This document shows, piece after piece, positions 1-6,733 of a DNA stretch of 11,649 nt. Position 1 is the first letter of the stretch; the number at the start of each line of letters is the position of its first letter. The notes beneath the pieces are model-generated. The model made no database searches. It saw only the letters and a program-made list of their open reading frames with translations, and was not told the DNA's origin. The stretch lies in contig JAHZES010000049.1 of assembly GCA_019421725.1 (NCBI GenBank), positions 1-11,649 of the forward strand, written 5' to 3'. Origin of the DNA: Clostridiales bacterium (GTDB lineage Bacteria; Bacillota; Clostridia; Oscillospirales; Acutalibacteraceae). The translations under genes were made by a program, and so were the position numbers.

Positions 1-708
1 CGGACGGAAAGAGCGCAGATGAATTTTCAAAATCATCTTTTTGGAGCAAAGCAGCAAGACAAGCCCCAACAGCATGCCGACCACCTGGCCGAGCACCGTG
101 GCATAGGCGGCGCCGGCAATTCCAAGAGCCGGGCAGCCAAGGAGGCCGAAAATCATAATGGGATCGAAAATAATGTTGATGATCGCACCGGTCAGCTGGG
201 TGGTCATTGGAATGGTCATGTTGCCGGTCGCCTGAAAAATTCGCTCAATCGTTACCTGCAAAAACAATCCGAGTGAACCGATGGTAACGATAGAGGTATA
301 AACCGCGCCAAGCTCTGCAACGCTTTGACTGTCGGTAAACGCATAAAAAAACGGTTTAGCGGCAAAAATACCAAAAAGCGCAAAAGCCAGTGCGCCCAAT
401 ACCGCAAGAAAAAGCCCGTGGCTGGCGGCATGCGAGGCCTCCTCGAAACGCCCTTCGCCCAAACGGCGAGAAATCAGCGAGTTGACGCCCACAGCGGTGC
501 CGACGCCGACCGCGATCATCAGCGTTTGGACAGGAAAAGCCAACGAAACGGCGGTTAGGGCATCCGGGCTGATTTTTGCGACAAAAATACTGTCCACAAT
601 GTTGTACAGCGCCTGTACAAGCATGGAAAGAATCGACGGAACCGACATGCTCAGCAGCAGCTTGCCGACCGGTGCGGTCCCCATTTTGTTTTGAGTAAGT
701 TCAGACAT
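1..708 (-). CDS. MATE-family multidrug/cation efflux transporter (partial, N-terminal half)
   Basis: This is the first 236 codons of a multidrug and toxic compound extrusion antiporter, an inner-membrane protein that exports organic cations or drugs in exchange for Na+ or H+. Family members have about 450 residues and 12 membrane helices, so the C-terminal half lies beyond the left edge; the frame is open to base 1. The start is the ATG at 708, preceded by AGGAGCT. Family signs in the translation are an N-terminal PVGKLLLSMSVPSILSML segment, then YNIVDSIFVAKIS, DALTAVSLAFPVQTLM, VNSLISRRLGEG and, near residue 195, a NIIFDPIMIFGLLGCPALGI-type helix pair. About six hydrophobic helices are visible. 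It is divergent from the XRE regulator, which might control it. Family assignment is secure; substrate is unknown. Confidence 0.9.
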   Translation of the reverse strand, partial: MSELTQNKMGTAPVGKLLLSMSVPSILSMLVQALYNIVDSIFVAKISPDALTAVSLAFPVQTLMIAVGVGTAVGVNSLISRRLGEGRFEEASHAASHGLFLAVLGALAFALFGIFAAKPFFYAFTDSQSVAELGAVYTSIVTIGSLGLFLQVTIERIFQATGNMTIPMTTQLTGAIINIIFDPIMIFGLLGCPALGIAGAAYATVLGQVVGMLLGLVLLLCSKKMILKIHLRSFRP

Positions 709-775
709 TTTGCAGCTCCTTTATTTTTGAGATCGTCTTTCGTCAGGATTCCCGACAAAAACGGAAAACTTTAAT

Positions 776-804
776 ATAATATCATATTCAGCAGCAAAGT
801 GCAA
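776..804 (-). promoter_or_regulatory. Predicted sigma-A promoter of the MATE gene
   Basis: Read on the minus strand there is a TTGCAC -35 (799-804), a 17-base spacer and a TATTAT -10 (776-781), about 68 bases upstream of the MATE start. The leader contains a small hairpin (742-756, GTCGGG/CCTGAC with one G-T pair) without a T-run. The call rests on sequence only. Confidence 0.55.
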
Positions 805-845
805 TTCTTTGGACTGCTGATGGGGAAGCATGAAATGATTATTCC

Positions 846-902
846 GCATAATGTGATTGCTTTTCACGTTTTAAGGCTTTTTTTGCATATTATGTGTATA
901 AT
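846..902 (+). promoter_or_regulatory. Predicted -10 and possible operator upstream of the XRE regulator
   Basis: A perfect TATAAT (897-902) lies 35 bases upstream of the regulator's start codon, in an AT-rich stretch with no clear -35. Two similar elements, GCATAATGTG (846-855) and GCATATTATGTG (885-896), lie just upstream of and abutting the -10, as an autoregulatory operator might. The -10 is plausible; the operator is speculative. Confidence 0.35.
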
Positions 903-937
903 AACAAGCATAGATGAAGTACAGGCAGGTGGACTAA

Positions 938-1339
938 ATGCTCTATCAGGATCAGGACAACAGGATCGGTGAAAATTTGCGGAGACTGCGTGAAGGCTGC
1001 GGCTTTTCGCAAAAGCAGGTTGCCGATGCAGTCCATATTGACAGGTCTACCTATACAAACTATGAATTGGGCAAAATCTGTCCGCCGCTGAACATGGTTT
1101 ATCGCCTTGCAAATGCGTTCCATGTGGATTATACGCAAATTTTAGAAGGAGATTCCGGTCGGACGGCTCCTTTAGGAGACGGTGGAACCCTTTTGCAGCA
1201 GTATCCGCGCAGCACCTATGAGCTGACGGCGCGAGAGCAGCAGCTGGTGCTGCATTACCGCATGATGACGGCGGAAGACCAGCAGCGGCTTTATGACCAG
1301 CTGCGTGCGCTGGCTCATAAAAAGCGTTCGCACGACTGA
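938..1339 (+). CDS. XRE-family helix-turn-helix transcriptional regulator
   Basis: A 133-residue predicted DNA-binding regulator. Residues 9-68 form a Cro/C1-type HTH domain: IGENLRRLREGCGFSQKQVA, then a recognition helix around IDRSTYTNYELG (34-45) and the closing helix NMVYRLANAFHV. Residues 71-95 look like a linker. Residues 96-125 (LTAREQQLVLHYRMMTAEDQ and onward) resemble the LTxxEqxLLxxYRxLsxeDQ tail of many Firmicute XRE regulators. The start ATG follows AGGTGG at a good distance. It stands alone on the plus strand, divergent from the MATE transporter, so the likely targets are itself and perhaps the transporter; that is inference from position. No ligand-binding domain is visible and the signal is unknown. 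Confidence 0.88.
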   Translation: MLYQDQDNRIGENLRRLREGCGFSQKQVADAVHIDRSTYTNYELGKICPPLNMVYRLANAFHVDYTQILEGDSGRTAPLGDGGTLLQQYPRSTYELTAREQQLVLHYRMMTAEDQQRLYDQLRALAHKKRSHD

Positions 1340-1372
1340 CCGGCGAAGAAAGACGGTTTTAGACAAAGAAAG

Positions 1373-1417
1373 AGCCAGCCTGTTTACACCGAACCCCGGT
1401 GGCACAGTCTGGCTTTT
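1373..1417. terminator. Bidirectional hairpin terminator between XRE gene and pckA
   Basis: A long interrupted stem has arms AGCCAG (1373-1378) and CTGGCT (1409-1414), an inner CTGT/ACAG and a top CACCG/CGGTG with a short loop. A TTTT run follows on the plus strand and a T-rich stretch (complement of 1361-1372) on the minus strand. It sits between the stop of the XRE gene (1339) and the converging stop of pckA (1427), so it can serve both. Confidence 0.75.
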
Positions 1418-1426
1418 ATCATTTAC

Positions 1427-2992
1427 TTATGCGTGGGGGCCTGCCGCAACAACGTCCGCAGGCATATGGGTGTATTTTTTGAAGTTCTCCACAAAAGAAG
1501 CGGCAAGGTGCTTTGCGGTTGCCTCATATTTTTCGGGATCGCTCCAGGTGTTGGCCGGAATCAGCAGCTCAGAAGGAACCCCGGGGCAGCTGGTGGGCAC
1601 CGCAAGACCAAAGTACGGATCGGTTGCGAAGTCAGCGCCGGCAAGCTCTCCGCTCAGCGCGGCGGTCACCATTGCGCGCGTATAAGCCAGCTTCATACGT
1701 TTGCCGGTGCCGTTCCACCCGGTGTTTACCAGATAAACATTGGCGCCTGACTTCTCGATTTTTTCGGCAAGCATCCCGGCGTAAATGGAAGGATCCAACG
1801 GAAGGAAGGGCTCTCCAAAGCAAGTGGAAAAAGTCGGGACCGGTTCCTTGACGCCAATTTCGGTTCCGGCCAGCTTGGAGGTAAAGCCGGAAACAAAGTA
1901 ATACATCGCCTGCTGTTTATTCAGCTTTGCAATCGGCGGCAAAACGCCGTAGGCGTCCGCCGTCAGGAAAATGACCGTTTTTGGAACGCTGGGAGACATT
2001 CCGGAAAGCTCTGCGTTCGGAATATACTCCACAGGATACCCGACGCGGCTGTTGACCGCCAGCGAATCATCGTCAAAATCAAGCTCACGCGTTTGAGGAT
2101 CCATTACGACATTTTCCACCAACGCACCGAATTTGATGGCATTATAAATATCGGGCTCGCCTTCCGGTGAGAGGTTGATGCATTTTGCATAGCAGCCGCC
2201 CTCAAAATTAAAAACGGAATCGTCTGCCCAGCCGTGCTCATCGTCGCCGATCAGCTTGCGGTTCGGGTCGGCGGAAAGAGTAGTCTTGCCCGTGCCGGAA
2301 AGCCCGAAGAAGACCGCAGAATCGCCGTCTGCGCCAATATTGGCAGAGCAGTGCATGGGGAAGACGCCGCTTTTGGGAAGAATATAATTCATGACCGAAA
2401 ATACAGATTTTTTGATTTCACCCGCGTACTGTGTGCCGGCGATCAGCACCAGATGCTTTTCGTAGTCAATGAGGATGGCTGCTTCGCTGTGGGTGTGGTC
2501 ACGTTCCGGAGAGCAGCGGAAGCCCGGTGCGGCAATGATCGTATAATCCTCGTGAAAGGCGGTAAGCTGCTCCGCGGTTGGGCGGCGCAGAAGTTGATGA
2601 ATGAACAGGTTCTGCGAAGCAAGCTCGTTGACGATGCGGAAGGATTTTGTGTATTTAGGATCGGCGCCCGCAAAGCCGTCGAAGACAAAAATTTCACGGT
2701 TCTGAAGGTATGCGGTCACTCGGGCGAACAGCGCGTCAAAGACCTCCTGTGAAATCGGTTTGTTTACCTTGCCCCAGGCAATTTCATTATGAACTCCGGC
2801 AGAATCGACAATGAATTTGTCGTTTGCGGAACGACCGGTGTATTTGCCGGTTTTGACGACCAACGCGCCGGTGCTGCTCAAGGAGCCTTCGCCGCGGCGA
2901 AGAGCCGCTTCTGTCAGCTGAGCCGGCGTCAGGTTTCGGTAAACTGCGCCCGGGTTCAGAATTCCGAGTTTTTCAAGACCATAGGTTTCCAT
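1427..2992 (-). CDS. pckA: Phosphoenolpyruvate carboxykinase (ATP)
   Basis: A 521-residue cytoplasmic enzyme that interconverts oxaloacetate + ATP with phosphoenolpyruvate + CO2 + ADP. It serves gluconeogenesis, or in many anaerobes CO2 fixation towards oxaloacetate and succinate with ATP gain. It is full length for the ATP-type family (about 520-540). Visible motifs: substrate-binding GKYTGRSANDKF (49-60, Arg54), YAGEIKKS (189-196), metal-binding FPMHCSANIG (211-220, His214), the P-loop GLSGTGKTTLS (230-240) and kinase-2 LIGDDEHGW (247-255). The start ATG follows AAAGGAGGAC at good spacing. It lies 63 bases downstream of the HtrA-like gene on the same strand, with a hairpin but no T-run between, so it may be partly co-transcribed or have its own promoter; I saw no convincing promoter in the gap. 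No key residue appears missing. Confidence 0.97.
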   Translation of the reverse strand: METYGLEKLGILNPGAVYRNLTPAQLTEAALRRGEGSLSSTGALVVKTGKYTGRSANDKFIVDSAGVHNEIAWGKVNKPISQEVFDALFARVTAYLQNREIFVFDGFAGADPKYTKSFRIVNELASQNLFIHQLLRRPTAEQLTAFHEDYTIIAAPGFRCSPERDHTHSEAAILIDYEKHLVLIAGTQYAGEIKKSVFSVMNYILPKSGVFPMHCSANIGADGDSAVFFGLSGTGKTTLSADPNRKLIGDDEHGWADDSVFNFEGGCYAKCINLSPEGEPDIYNAIKFGALVENVVMDPQTRELDFDDDSLAVNSRVGYPVEYIPNAELSGMSPSVPKTVIFLTADAYGVLPPIAKLNKQQAMYYFVSGFTSKLAGTEIGVKEPVPTFSTCFGEPFLPLDPSIYAGMLAEKIEKSGANVYLVNTGWNGTGKRMKLAYTRAMVTAALSGELAGADFATDPYFGLAVPTSCPGVPSELLIPANTWSDPEKYEATAKHLAASFVENFKKYTHMPADVVAAGPHA

Positions 2993-3027
2993 GAAAAGAG
3001 TCCTCCTTTACGAAGCATAATCCTTCT

Positions 3028-3056
3028 ATTGTGTCAGGCGTCTGCCTGAGAACAAT
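3028..3056. other. Inverted repeat in the htrA-pckA gap
   Basis: Arms ATTGT (3028-3032) and ACAAT (3052-3056) flank a perfect inner stem TCAGGC/GCCTGA (3034-3039 and 3044-3049) with a 4-base loop. It touches the stop codon of the HtrA-like gene and lies about 36 bases before the pckA start. No T-run follows on the minus strand, so it is not a standard intrinsic terminator. It could be an RNA processing or stability element, or an operator. Confidence 0.5.
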
Positions 3057-4330
3057 CAATTTTCAGACTGCAGCCGTACCTGAACGGTGAAGGTGCGCGC
3101 CGCAGTTTCCTCGCTTTTGGGACGGTAGACGGTGATATCGACGGTTTGCCCGGGAGAATATTCATCCAGAAGAGCGAAAAAGCCGGTCACAGTCTTCACC
3201 GGTGCTCCGTCAATTGCGGTGATAATGTCATTTTCCCGCACATCGACGCCGGCGAAAACACTGTTCTCCGCAAGATAGGTAATCTGCATGCCGGGTTGGA
3301 CCTGATAAAGGGATGCGTCCAGCTCGCTTACTGCCGAAAAGCGGATGCCGAGGCGAACGCGATCGGTCACGCGGCCGTACCGAAGTAGCTTGTTGATGAT
3401 GGTTTTTGCCTGCGCCGTCGGAATAGCAAAGCCCATTCCTTCATAATCGCTGGCGGAAACCTTTGCGGAATTGGTTCCGATCACCTGGCCGTAAGCATTT
3501 ACCAATGCTCCGCCGAAATTCCCGGGGTTGATGGCTGCATCGGTCTGCAGCAGCGGCAGAGAATTGATGTCCAGCGAAAGGAATCGGTTGGTGGCCGAAA
3601 GAATTCCCTTGGTGACGGAATTGGCGTAAGCCACGCCGCCCGGGTTGCCGAACGCGAGAACCGTATCACCGACCTCGCATAAATCGGAGTCCCCGAATTC
3701 TGCGGCGGAGAGGACGGCGCCGTTCGTTTCGGCTTTCAGCACTGCAAGGTCGGTGCGGGTGTCGTAGCCGACCACCGATGCGTGCAGCTCTTCACCGCTG
3801 AGGAGAACAATGCGAATATAAATGTCGCTGCGGTTGTCAATGACATGCGCGTTCGTCAGCAGGTAACCGTCGGAGGTCATGATAATACCGGAGCCTTCGC
3901 TGATGCCGACCGGCTCTCCGCCGTTCAGCAGGGACGCCGGCTCGTATACCATAACGGCAACAATGGATGCGCGTACCTTTTTGACGTTTTCCCGGTTGGA
4001 AAGCTCCTCCCCCTGCGGGAGAGGGGAAAGCGTAAATTCCGGAACATCGGTATTTTCCACGGCGGAAGAGACGCCGCCGTGGTCCTGAGAGGCCGCGCCG
4101 GAAGAAACGGACGATCCGCCGGAAGCGAAGGGAAGGGACGGGGCTCCGGGCCGCGCGGCGGGAGGAACCGTCGAAACGGCGATCAGGGAGCCAAACGCAA
4201 CCGTCACGGCAGCGGCAACAGACGCAAGAAACATCCGAAACGCTGTGGAGTGCGGTGTTTTTGTCCGCGGTGGGGGTGAAGGTTCCCTTTCCGGAGGCGA
4301 CTGGGGTTCAAACGGATTCCACTCACTCAT
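3056..4330 (-). CDS. HtrA/DegP-like membrane-anchored S1C protease homologue lacking the catalytic serine
   Basis: A 424-residue protein. The ATG at 4330 is chosen because AAAGGCGG precedes it; the frame is open 22 codons further upstream, but that would overlap the kinase gene. Layout: a short proline-rich cytoplasmic N-terminus (1-28), one membrane helix (about 31-56), a Ser/Gly-rich linker, a trypsin-like domain (about 115-320) and a C-terminal PDZ domain (about 326-424, with NDIITAIDG). This is the usual HtrA plan for extracytoplasmic protein quality control. His162 (LLTNAHVID) and Asp194 (TRTDLAVLK) of the triad are present. The nucleophile motif, normally GNSGG, reads NPGNFGGALVN, with Phe272 encoded by TTC at 3515-3517, one base from a Ser codon. 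As written the protein should not hydrolyse peptides. It may be a chaperone or PDZ-scaffold pseudoprotease, a recent loss, or a sequencing error. It begins 16 bases after the kinase gene. Confidence 0.93.
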   Translation of the reverse strand: MSEWNPFEPQSPPEREPSPPPRTKTPHSTAFRMFLASVAAAVTVAFGSLIAVSTVPPAARPGAPSLPFASGGSSVSSGAASQDHGGVSSAVENTDVPEFTLSPLPQGEELSNRENVKKVRASIVAVMVYEPASLLNGGEPVGISEGSGIIMTSDGYLLTNAHVIDNRSDIYIRIVLLSGEELHASVVGYDTRTDLAVLKAETNGAVLSAAEFGDSDLCEVGDTVLAFGNPGGVAYANSVTKGILSATNRFLSLDINSLPLLQTDAAINPGNFGGALVNAYGQVIGTNSAKVSASDYEGMGFAIPTAQAKTIINKLLRYGRVTDRVRLGIRFSAVSELDASLYQVQPGMQITYLAENSVFAGVDVRENDIITAIDGAPVKTVTGFFALLDEYSPGQTVDITVYRPKSEETAARTFTVQVRLQSEN

Positions 4331-4346
4331 AAAAAGCCGCCTTTCT

Positions 4347-5810
4347 TTAAACCTGCTCGGCAGGCACTGCCGGTTCGATCGGCAGGTGAAATTCAAATTC
4401 GCAGAATTGGCCCTCTACGCTGTTCAGCGTAATTTCGCCGCCGTGCATCTGAATAATGGTGCGTACCAGATAAAGCCCAAGCCCCATGCCGTTTTTGTCA
4501 TGACTGCGGGACTTGTCGGTTTTATAAAAGCGGCCGAAAACCAGCGACTGCTCTTCGGGAGCAATTCCCGCGCCGGTGTTGCGGATTTTGACGCCGACGT
4601 CGTTTTCCGCATGAGAGATCCCGACCGAAATGGTACCGGAGTCGTCGACAAATTTGACGGCGTTTTCTACCAGATTGTAAATCACCTGATGGATCAGATC
4701 CGGGTCGCCGTCCACAAAAACGCTTTCGCAGTCCTCAAGCCCTTCGATGTGGATGTGCCGCTGATCGATCAACGATTCAAACGAAATCATGGTATCGACC
4801 AATGTGTCGCGAATATCGAACCGGATGCGGTGCGGCTTCATTTTTCCGCTGTCAATACGTGAAAGGTCAAGCATGGAGCGCACCAGACGGGAAAGGCGTT
4901 TGACCTCGCTGGAAACGATCTTCAGGTAATAGCTCTGCTTTTCCTGCGGAATGGTCCCGTCCAAAATCCCGTCAATAAACCCGGAAATAGTAGTCATAGG
5001 GGTTTTCAGCTCATGAGAAACATTCGCTACAAAGCTGCGGTTCATGTTTTCGCTGGAAGAAAGCGAGGAAGCCATGTTGTTGAAGGCCTCGGCAAGCTCG
5101 CCGACCTCGTCTTTGCTGCGGACGCGAACGCGCTGAGAAAAATCTCCTTTGGCGAAGCTGGCCGCCGCAGCGCTCATTTCGCGCAGCGGCAAAACCATCC
5201 GGTAGGTCATTGCACCGGAAAAAATAAAGGAGACCGCCGCGGCAAAAATAGCTGAAATAATGCACATCTGAACAATGTCGCGGCGAAAGGCCGTTATCGT
5301 TCGTGCGGTGGAGGTGACGAACACCGCGCCGATGGTGGTATTTGTGTCGGTATCCGAATCCGTGTACACCAAAGGAACGCCGACAACGTACTGCTTGTCG
5401 GCATAAAGACCGCCCAAATTGGAAATGTCGGTGTAGGTATTTTGCAGTGCCGCCTGAACGACGCCGTCTGGTACCTGCTTGCCCACAAAACCGTTATCCA
5501 TCAGATCGGAGCTGACAACGATCTCGCCGGTGGTTTTGGCAATAAAGATGTCGGCATCCAGTGTCTGATCCTGCAGCATGAGCATGATCTGCGCATCGCC
5601 GGAGATTTGGTAGGTGCTGTCTTCGGATCTGCTGATTTGCCGGGCCGCAGCGTGAGAAGAAAACGTTGCGGTTTTCTCCAGGGCATTCAGCTTGTCCTGA
5701 ATCCAGTAATTTGACATGGAGACATACATCACGCTGCCCATCACCAGAAAGCTCAGCAGCATGATGCATGAGGTAAGCAGCAGATACTTTTTGAATATCG
5801 AATTGCGCAT
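4347..5810 (-). CDS. Membrane sensor histidine kinase of a two-component system
   Basis: A 487-residue kinase predicted to autophosphorylate on His and pass the phosphate to the response regulator encoded just upstream. Order: TM1 (about 9-31), an extracytoplasmic sensor region (about 35-175), TM2 (about 180-200), HAMP (about 203-255), HisKA with the phospho-acceptor in NVSHELKTP (His266) and HATPase_c (about 370-478). The ATPase domain has an N box NLVENAVKF (379-387), a G1 box reading NTGAGI (411-416, Asn where Asp is commonest) and a G2 box GMGLGLYLV (441-449). There is no PAS domain between HAMP and HisKA, unlike WalK. The start overlaps the regulator's stop by one base (TAATG), implying translational coupling. 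The HtrA-like gene follows after 16 bases, suggesting a cell-envelope role, but the signal is unknown. Confidence 0.96.
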   Translation of the reverse strand: MRNSIFKKYLLLTSCIMLLSFLVMGSVMYVSMSNYWIQDKLNALEKTATFSSHAAARQISRSEDSTYQISGDAQIMLMLQDQTLDADIFIAKTTGEIVVSSDLMDNGFVGKQVPDGVVQAALQNTYTDISNLGGLYADKQYVVGVPLVYTDSDTDTNTTIGAVFVTSTARTITAFRRDIVQMCIISAIFAAAVSFIFSGAMTYRMVLPLREMSAAAASFAKGDFSQRVRVRSKDEVGELAEAFNNMASSLSSSENMNRSFVANVSHELKTPMTTISGFIDGILDGTIPQEKQSYYLKIVSSEVKRLSRLVRSMLDLSRIDSGKMKPHRIRFDIRDTLVDTMISFESLIDQRHIHIEGLEDCESVFVDGDPDLIHQVIYNLVENAVKFVDDSGTISVGISHAENDVGVKIRNTGAGIAPEEQSLVFGRFYKTDKSRSHDKNGMGLGLYLVRTIIQMHGGEITLNSVEGQFCEFEFHLPIEPAVPAEQV

Positions 5811-6499
5811 TATTCCTTGACCTCGAATTTATATCCGACACCCCAAACGGTTTTCAGATCCCATTTATCCGAAACGCCGTCCAGCTTTTCGCGCAAGCGC
5901 TTTACATGAACGTCAACCGTGCGGCTGTCGCCGTAATAATCAAAACCCCAAACCTCGTCCAACAGCTGGTCGCGCGTAAAAACGCGGTTCGGGTTGCTTG
6001 CCAGGTGGTAAATCAGCTCCATTTCTTTGGGCGGCGTGTCCACCTGAACGCCGTTGACCCGCAGTTCATAGTTGGTCAAATTGATGGAAAGCTTGTCGTA
6101 TTCCACTTTTTTAATTTCGGTGCCATCGTTTTTTCCGCTGCGGCGAAGGACCGCTTTGATGCGCGCCACGACCTCTTTGGCCTCAAAGGGCTTTACAACG
6201 TAATCGTCGGCGCCAAGCTCCAACCCCAGAACCTTGTCGAAAACCTCTCCCTTGGCGGTGAGCATAATAATGGGGCATTTGGATTTTTTTCGGATTTCAC
6301 GGCAGACCTGCCACCCGTCCAGCTCCGGCAGCATAATATCAAGCATGATCAGGTCGGGCGAGCCGGATTCAAAAAGCTCCAGCGCACGTTTGCCGTCGTT
6401 GGCAATTTCGACTTCAAAGCCTTCTTTTTCAATGTAAAGACGCAGCAGCTCGCAGATATTTTTGTCATCGTCTACGACCAGAATTTTTCCTGCCTGCAT
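5810..6499 (-). CDS. OmpR/PhoB-family response regulator
   Basis: A 229-residue DNA-binding regulator partnered with the adjacent kinase. The receiver domain (about 4-118) shows the acidic pocket VVDDD (8-12), phospho-acceptor Asp54 in LIMLDIMLPELDG, the switch Thr81 (IIMLTAKGE) and Lys103 (VVKPF). The C-terminal winged helix (about 128-229) contains the PPKEMELIYHLASNPNRVFT segment, the recognition region SRTVDVHVKRLREKL and the final VWGVGYKFE wing. An in-frame ATG at 6508 abuts the GGAGG ribosome binding site and is too close to be used; the ATG at 6499 has ideal 9-base spacing, so I start there. It is the first gene of the regulator-kinase-HtrA operon, with its own promoter about 65 bases upstream. 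Confidence 0.96.
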   Translation of the reverse strand: MQAGKILVVDDDKNICELLRLYIEKEGFEVEIANDGKRALELFESGSPDLIMLDIMLPELDGWQVCREIRKKSKCPIIMLTAKGEVFDKVLGLELGADDYVVKPFEAKEVVARIKAVLRRSGKNDGTEIKKVEYDKLSINLTNYELRVNGVQVDTPPKEMELIYHLASNPNRVFTRDQLLDEVWGFDYYGDSRTVDVHVKRLREKLDGVSDKWDLKTVWGVGYKFEVKE

Positions 6500-6508
6500 G
6501 GTGACCAT

Positions 6509-6513
6509 CCTCC
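6509..6513 (-). promoter_or_regulatory. Ribosome binding site deciding the response regulator start
   Basis: GGAGG on the minus strand is directly adjacent to one ATG (6508) and 9 bases from the next in-frame ATG (6499). Normal spacing favours the second, which shortens the protein by three residues. Confidence 0.8.
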
Positions 6514-6544
6514 ATTTGTGTTGATTTTATGAAAAAATATTTTG

Positions 6545-6561
6545 TCTTATCTTTATCTTAT
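6545..6561. repeat. 11-bp-spaced direct repeats just downstream of the operon's -10
   Basis: TCTTAT occurs at 6545-6550 and 6556-6561, exactly 11 bases start to start (ATAAGA twice on the minus strand). Half-sites spaced at about 11 bp are typical of OmpR/PhoB-family regulators, and the position overlapping or just past the -10 would suit autorepression. This is inference from spacing only. Confidence 0.35.
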
Positions 6562-6590
6562 ATCATATTATACTGTTTTAAAAGGCGCAA
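6562..6590 (-). promoter_or_regulatory. Predicted sigma-A promoter of the two-component/HtrA operon
   Basis: On the minus strand there is TTGCGC (6585-6590), a 17-base spacer and TATGAT (6562-6567). An overlapping TATAAT lies 5 bases further upstream, so the exact -10 is uncertain. It lies between the terminator of the ECF gene and the regulator start, so the operon is an independent unit. Confidence 0.55.
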
Positions 6591-6680
6591 GTGATGAATA
6601 TTTTTTTAATACTTTTCAGGCAGGAAGGCCGTATTGTCTGAGCTTTTTTCATTTTTCGGCAAAAGGCAGCCCGCTGAAAT

Positions 6681-6727
6681 AAAAAAAGCAGGAGCTGCCG
6701 CAAAGCTGTCTTTGCAGCGGCTCCTGC
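6681..6727 (-). terminator. Strong intrinsic terminator after the ECF S-component gene
   Basis: An 18-bp stem with one mismatch and one wobble (arms 6688-6705 and 6710-6727, GCAGGAGC paired to GCTCCTGC at the base) and a 4-base loop is followed on the minus strand by seven T (complement of 6681-6687). It begins 7 bases past the ECF gene's stop. Confidence 0.93.
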
Positions 6728-6733
6728 CGGTTA

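Noticed and set aside
411..416. Asn instead of Asp in the kinase G1 box (residue numbers of the histidine kinase, not window positions)
   Set aside because: NTGxGI-type G1 boxes occur in many Firmicute kinases as I recall them, and the other ATP-binding motifs are intact, so loss of activity is not implied.
2234..2752. 172-codon plus-strand open frame opposite pckA
   Set aside because: It lies entirely inside the well-supported pckA gene, has no recognisable domain and no good ribosome binding site; it is a by-product of GC-biased codons on the other strand.
5906..6532. 208-codon plus-strand open frame opposite the response regulator
   Set aside because: It mirrors the regulator gene and shows no family motif; an antisense shadow.
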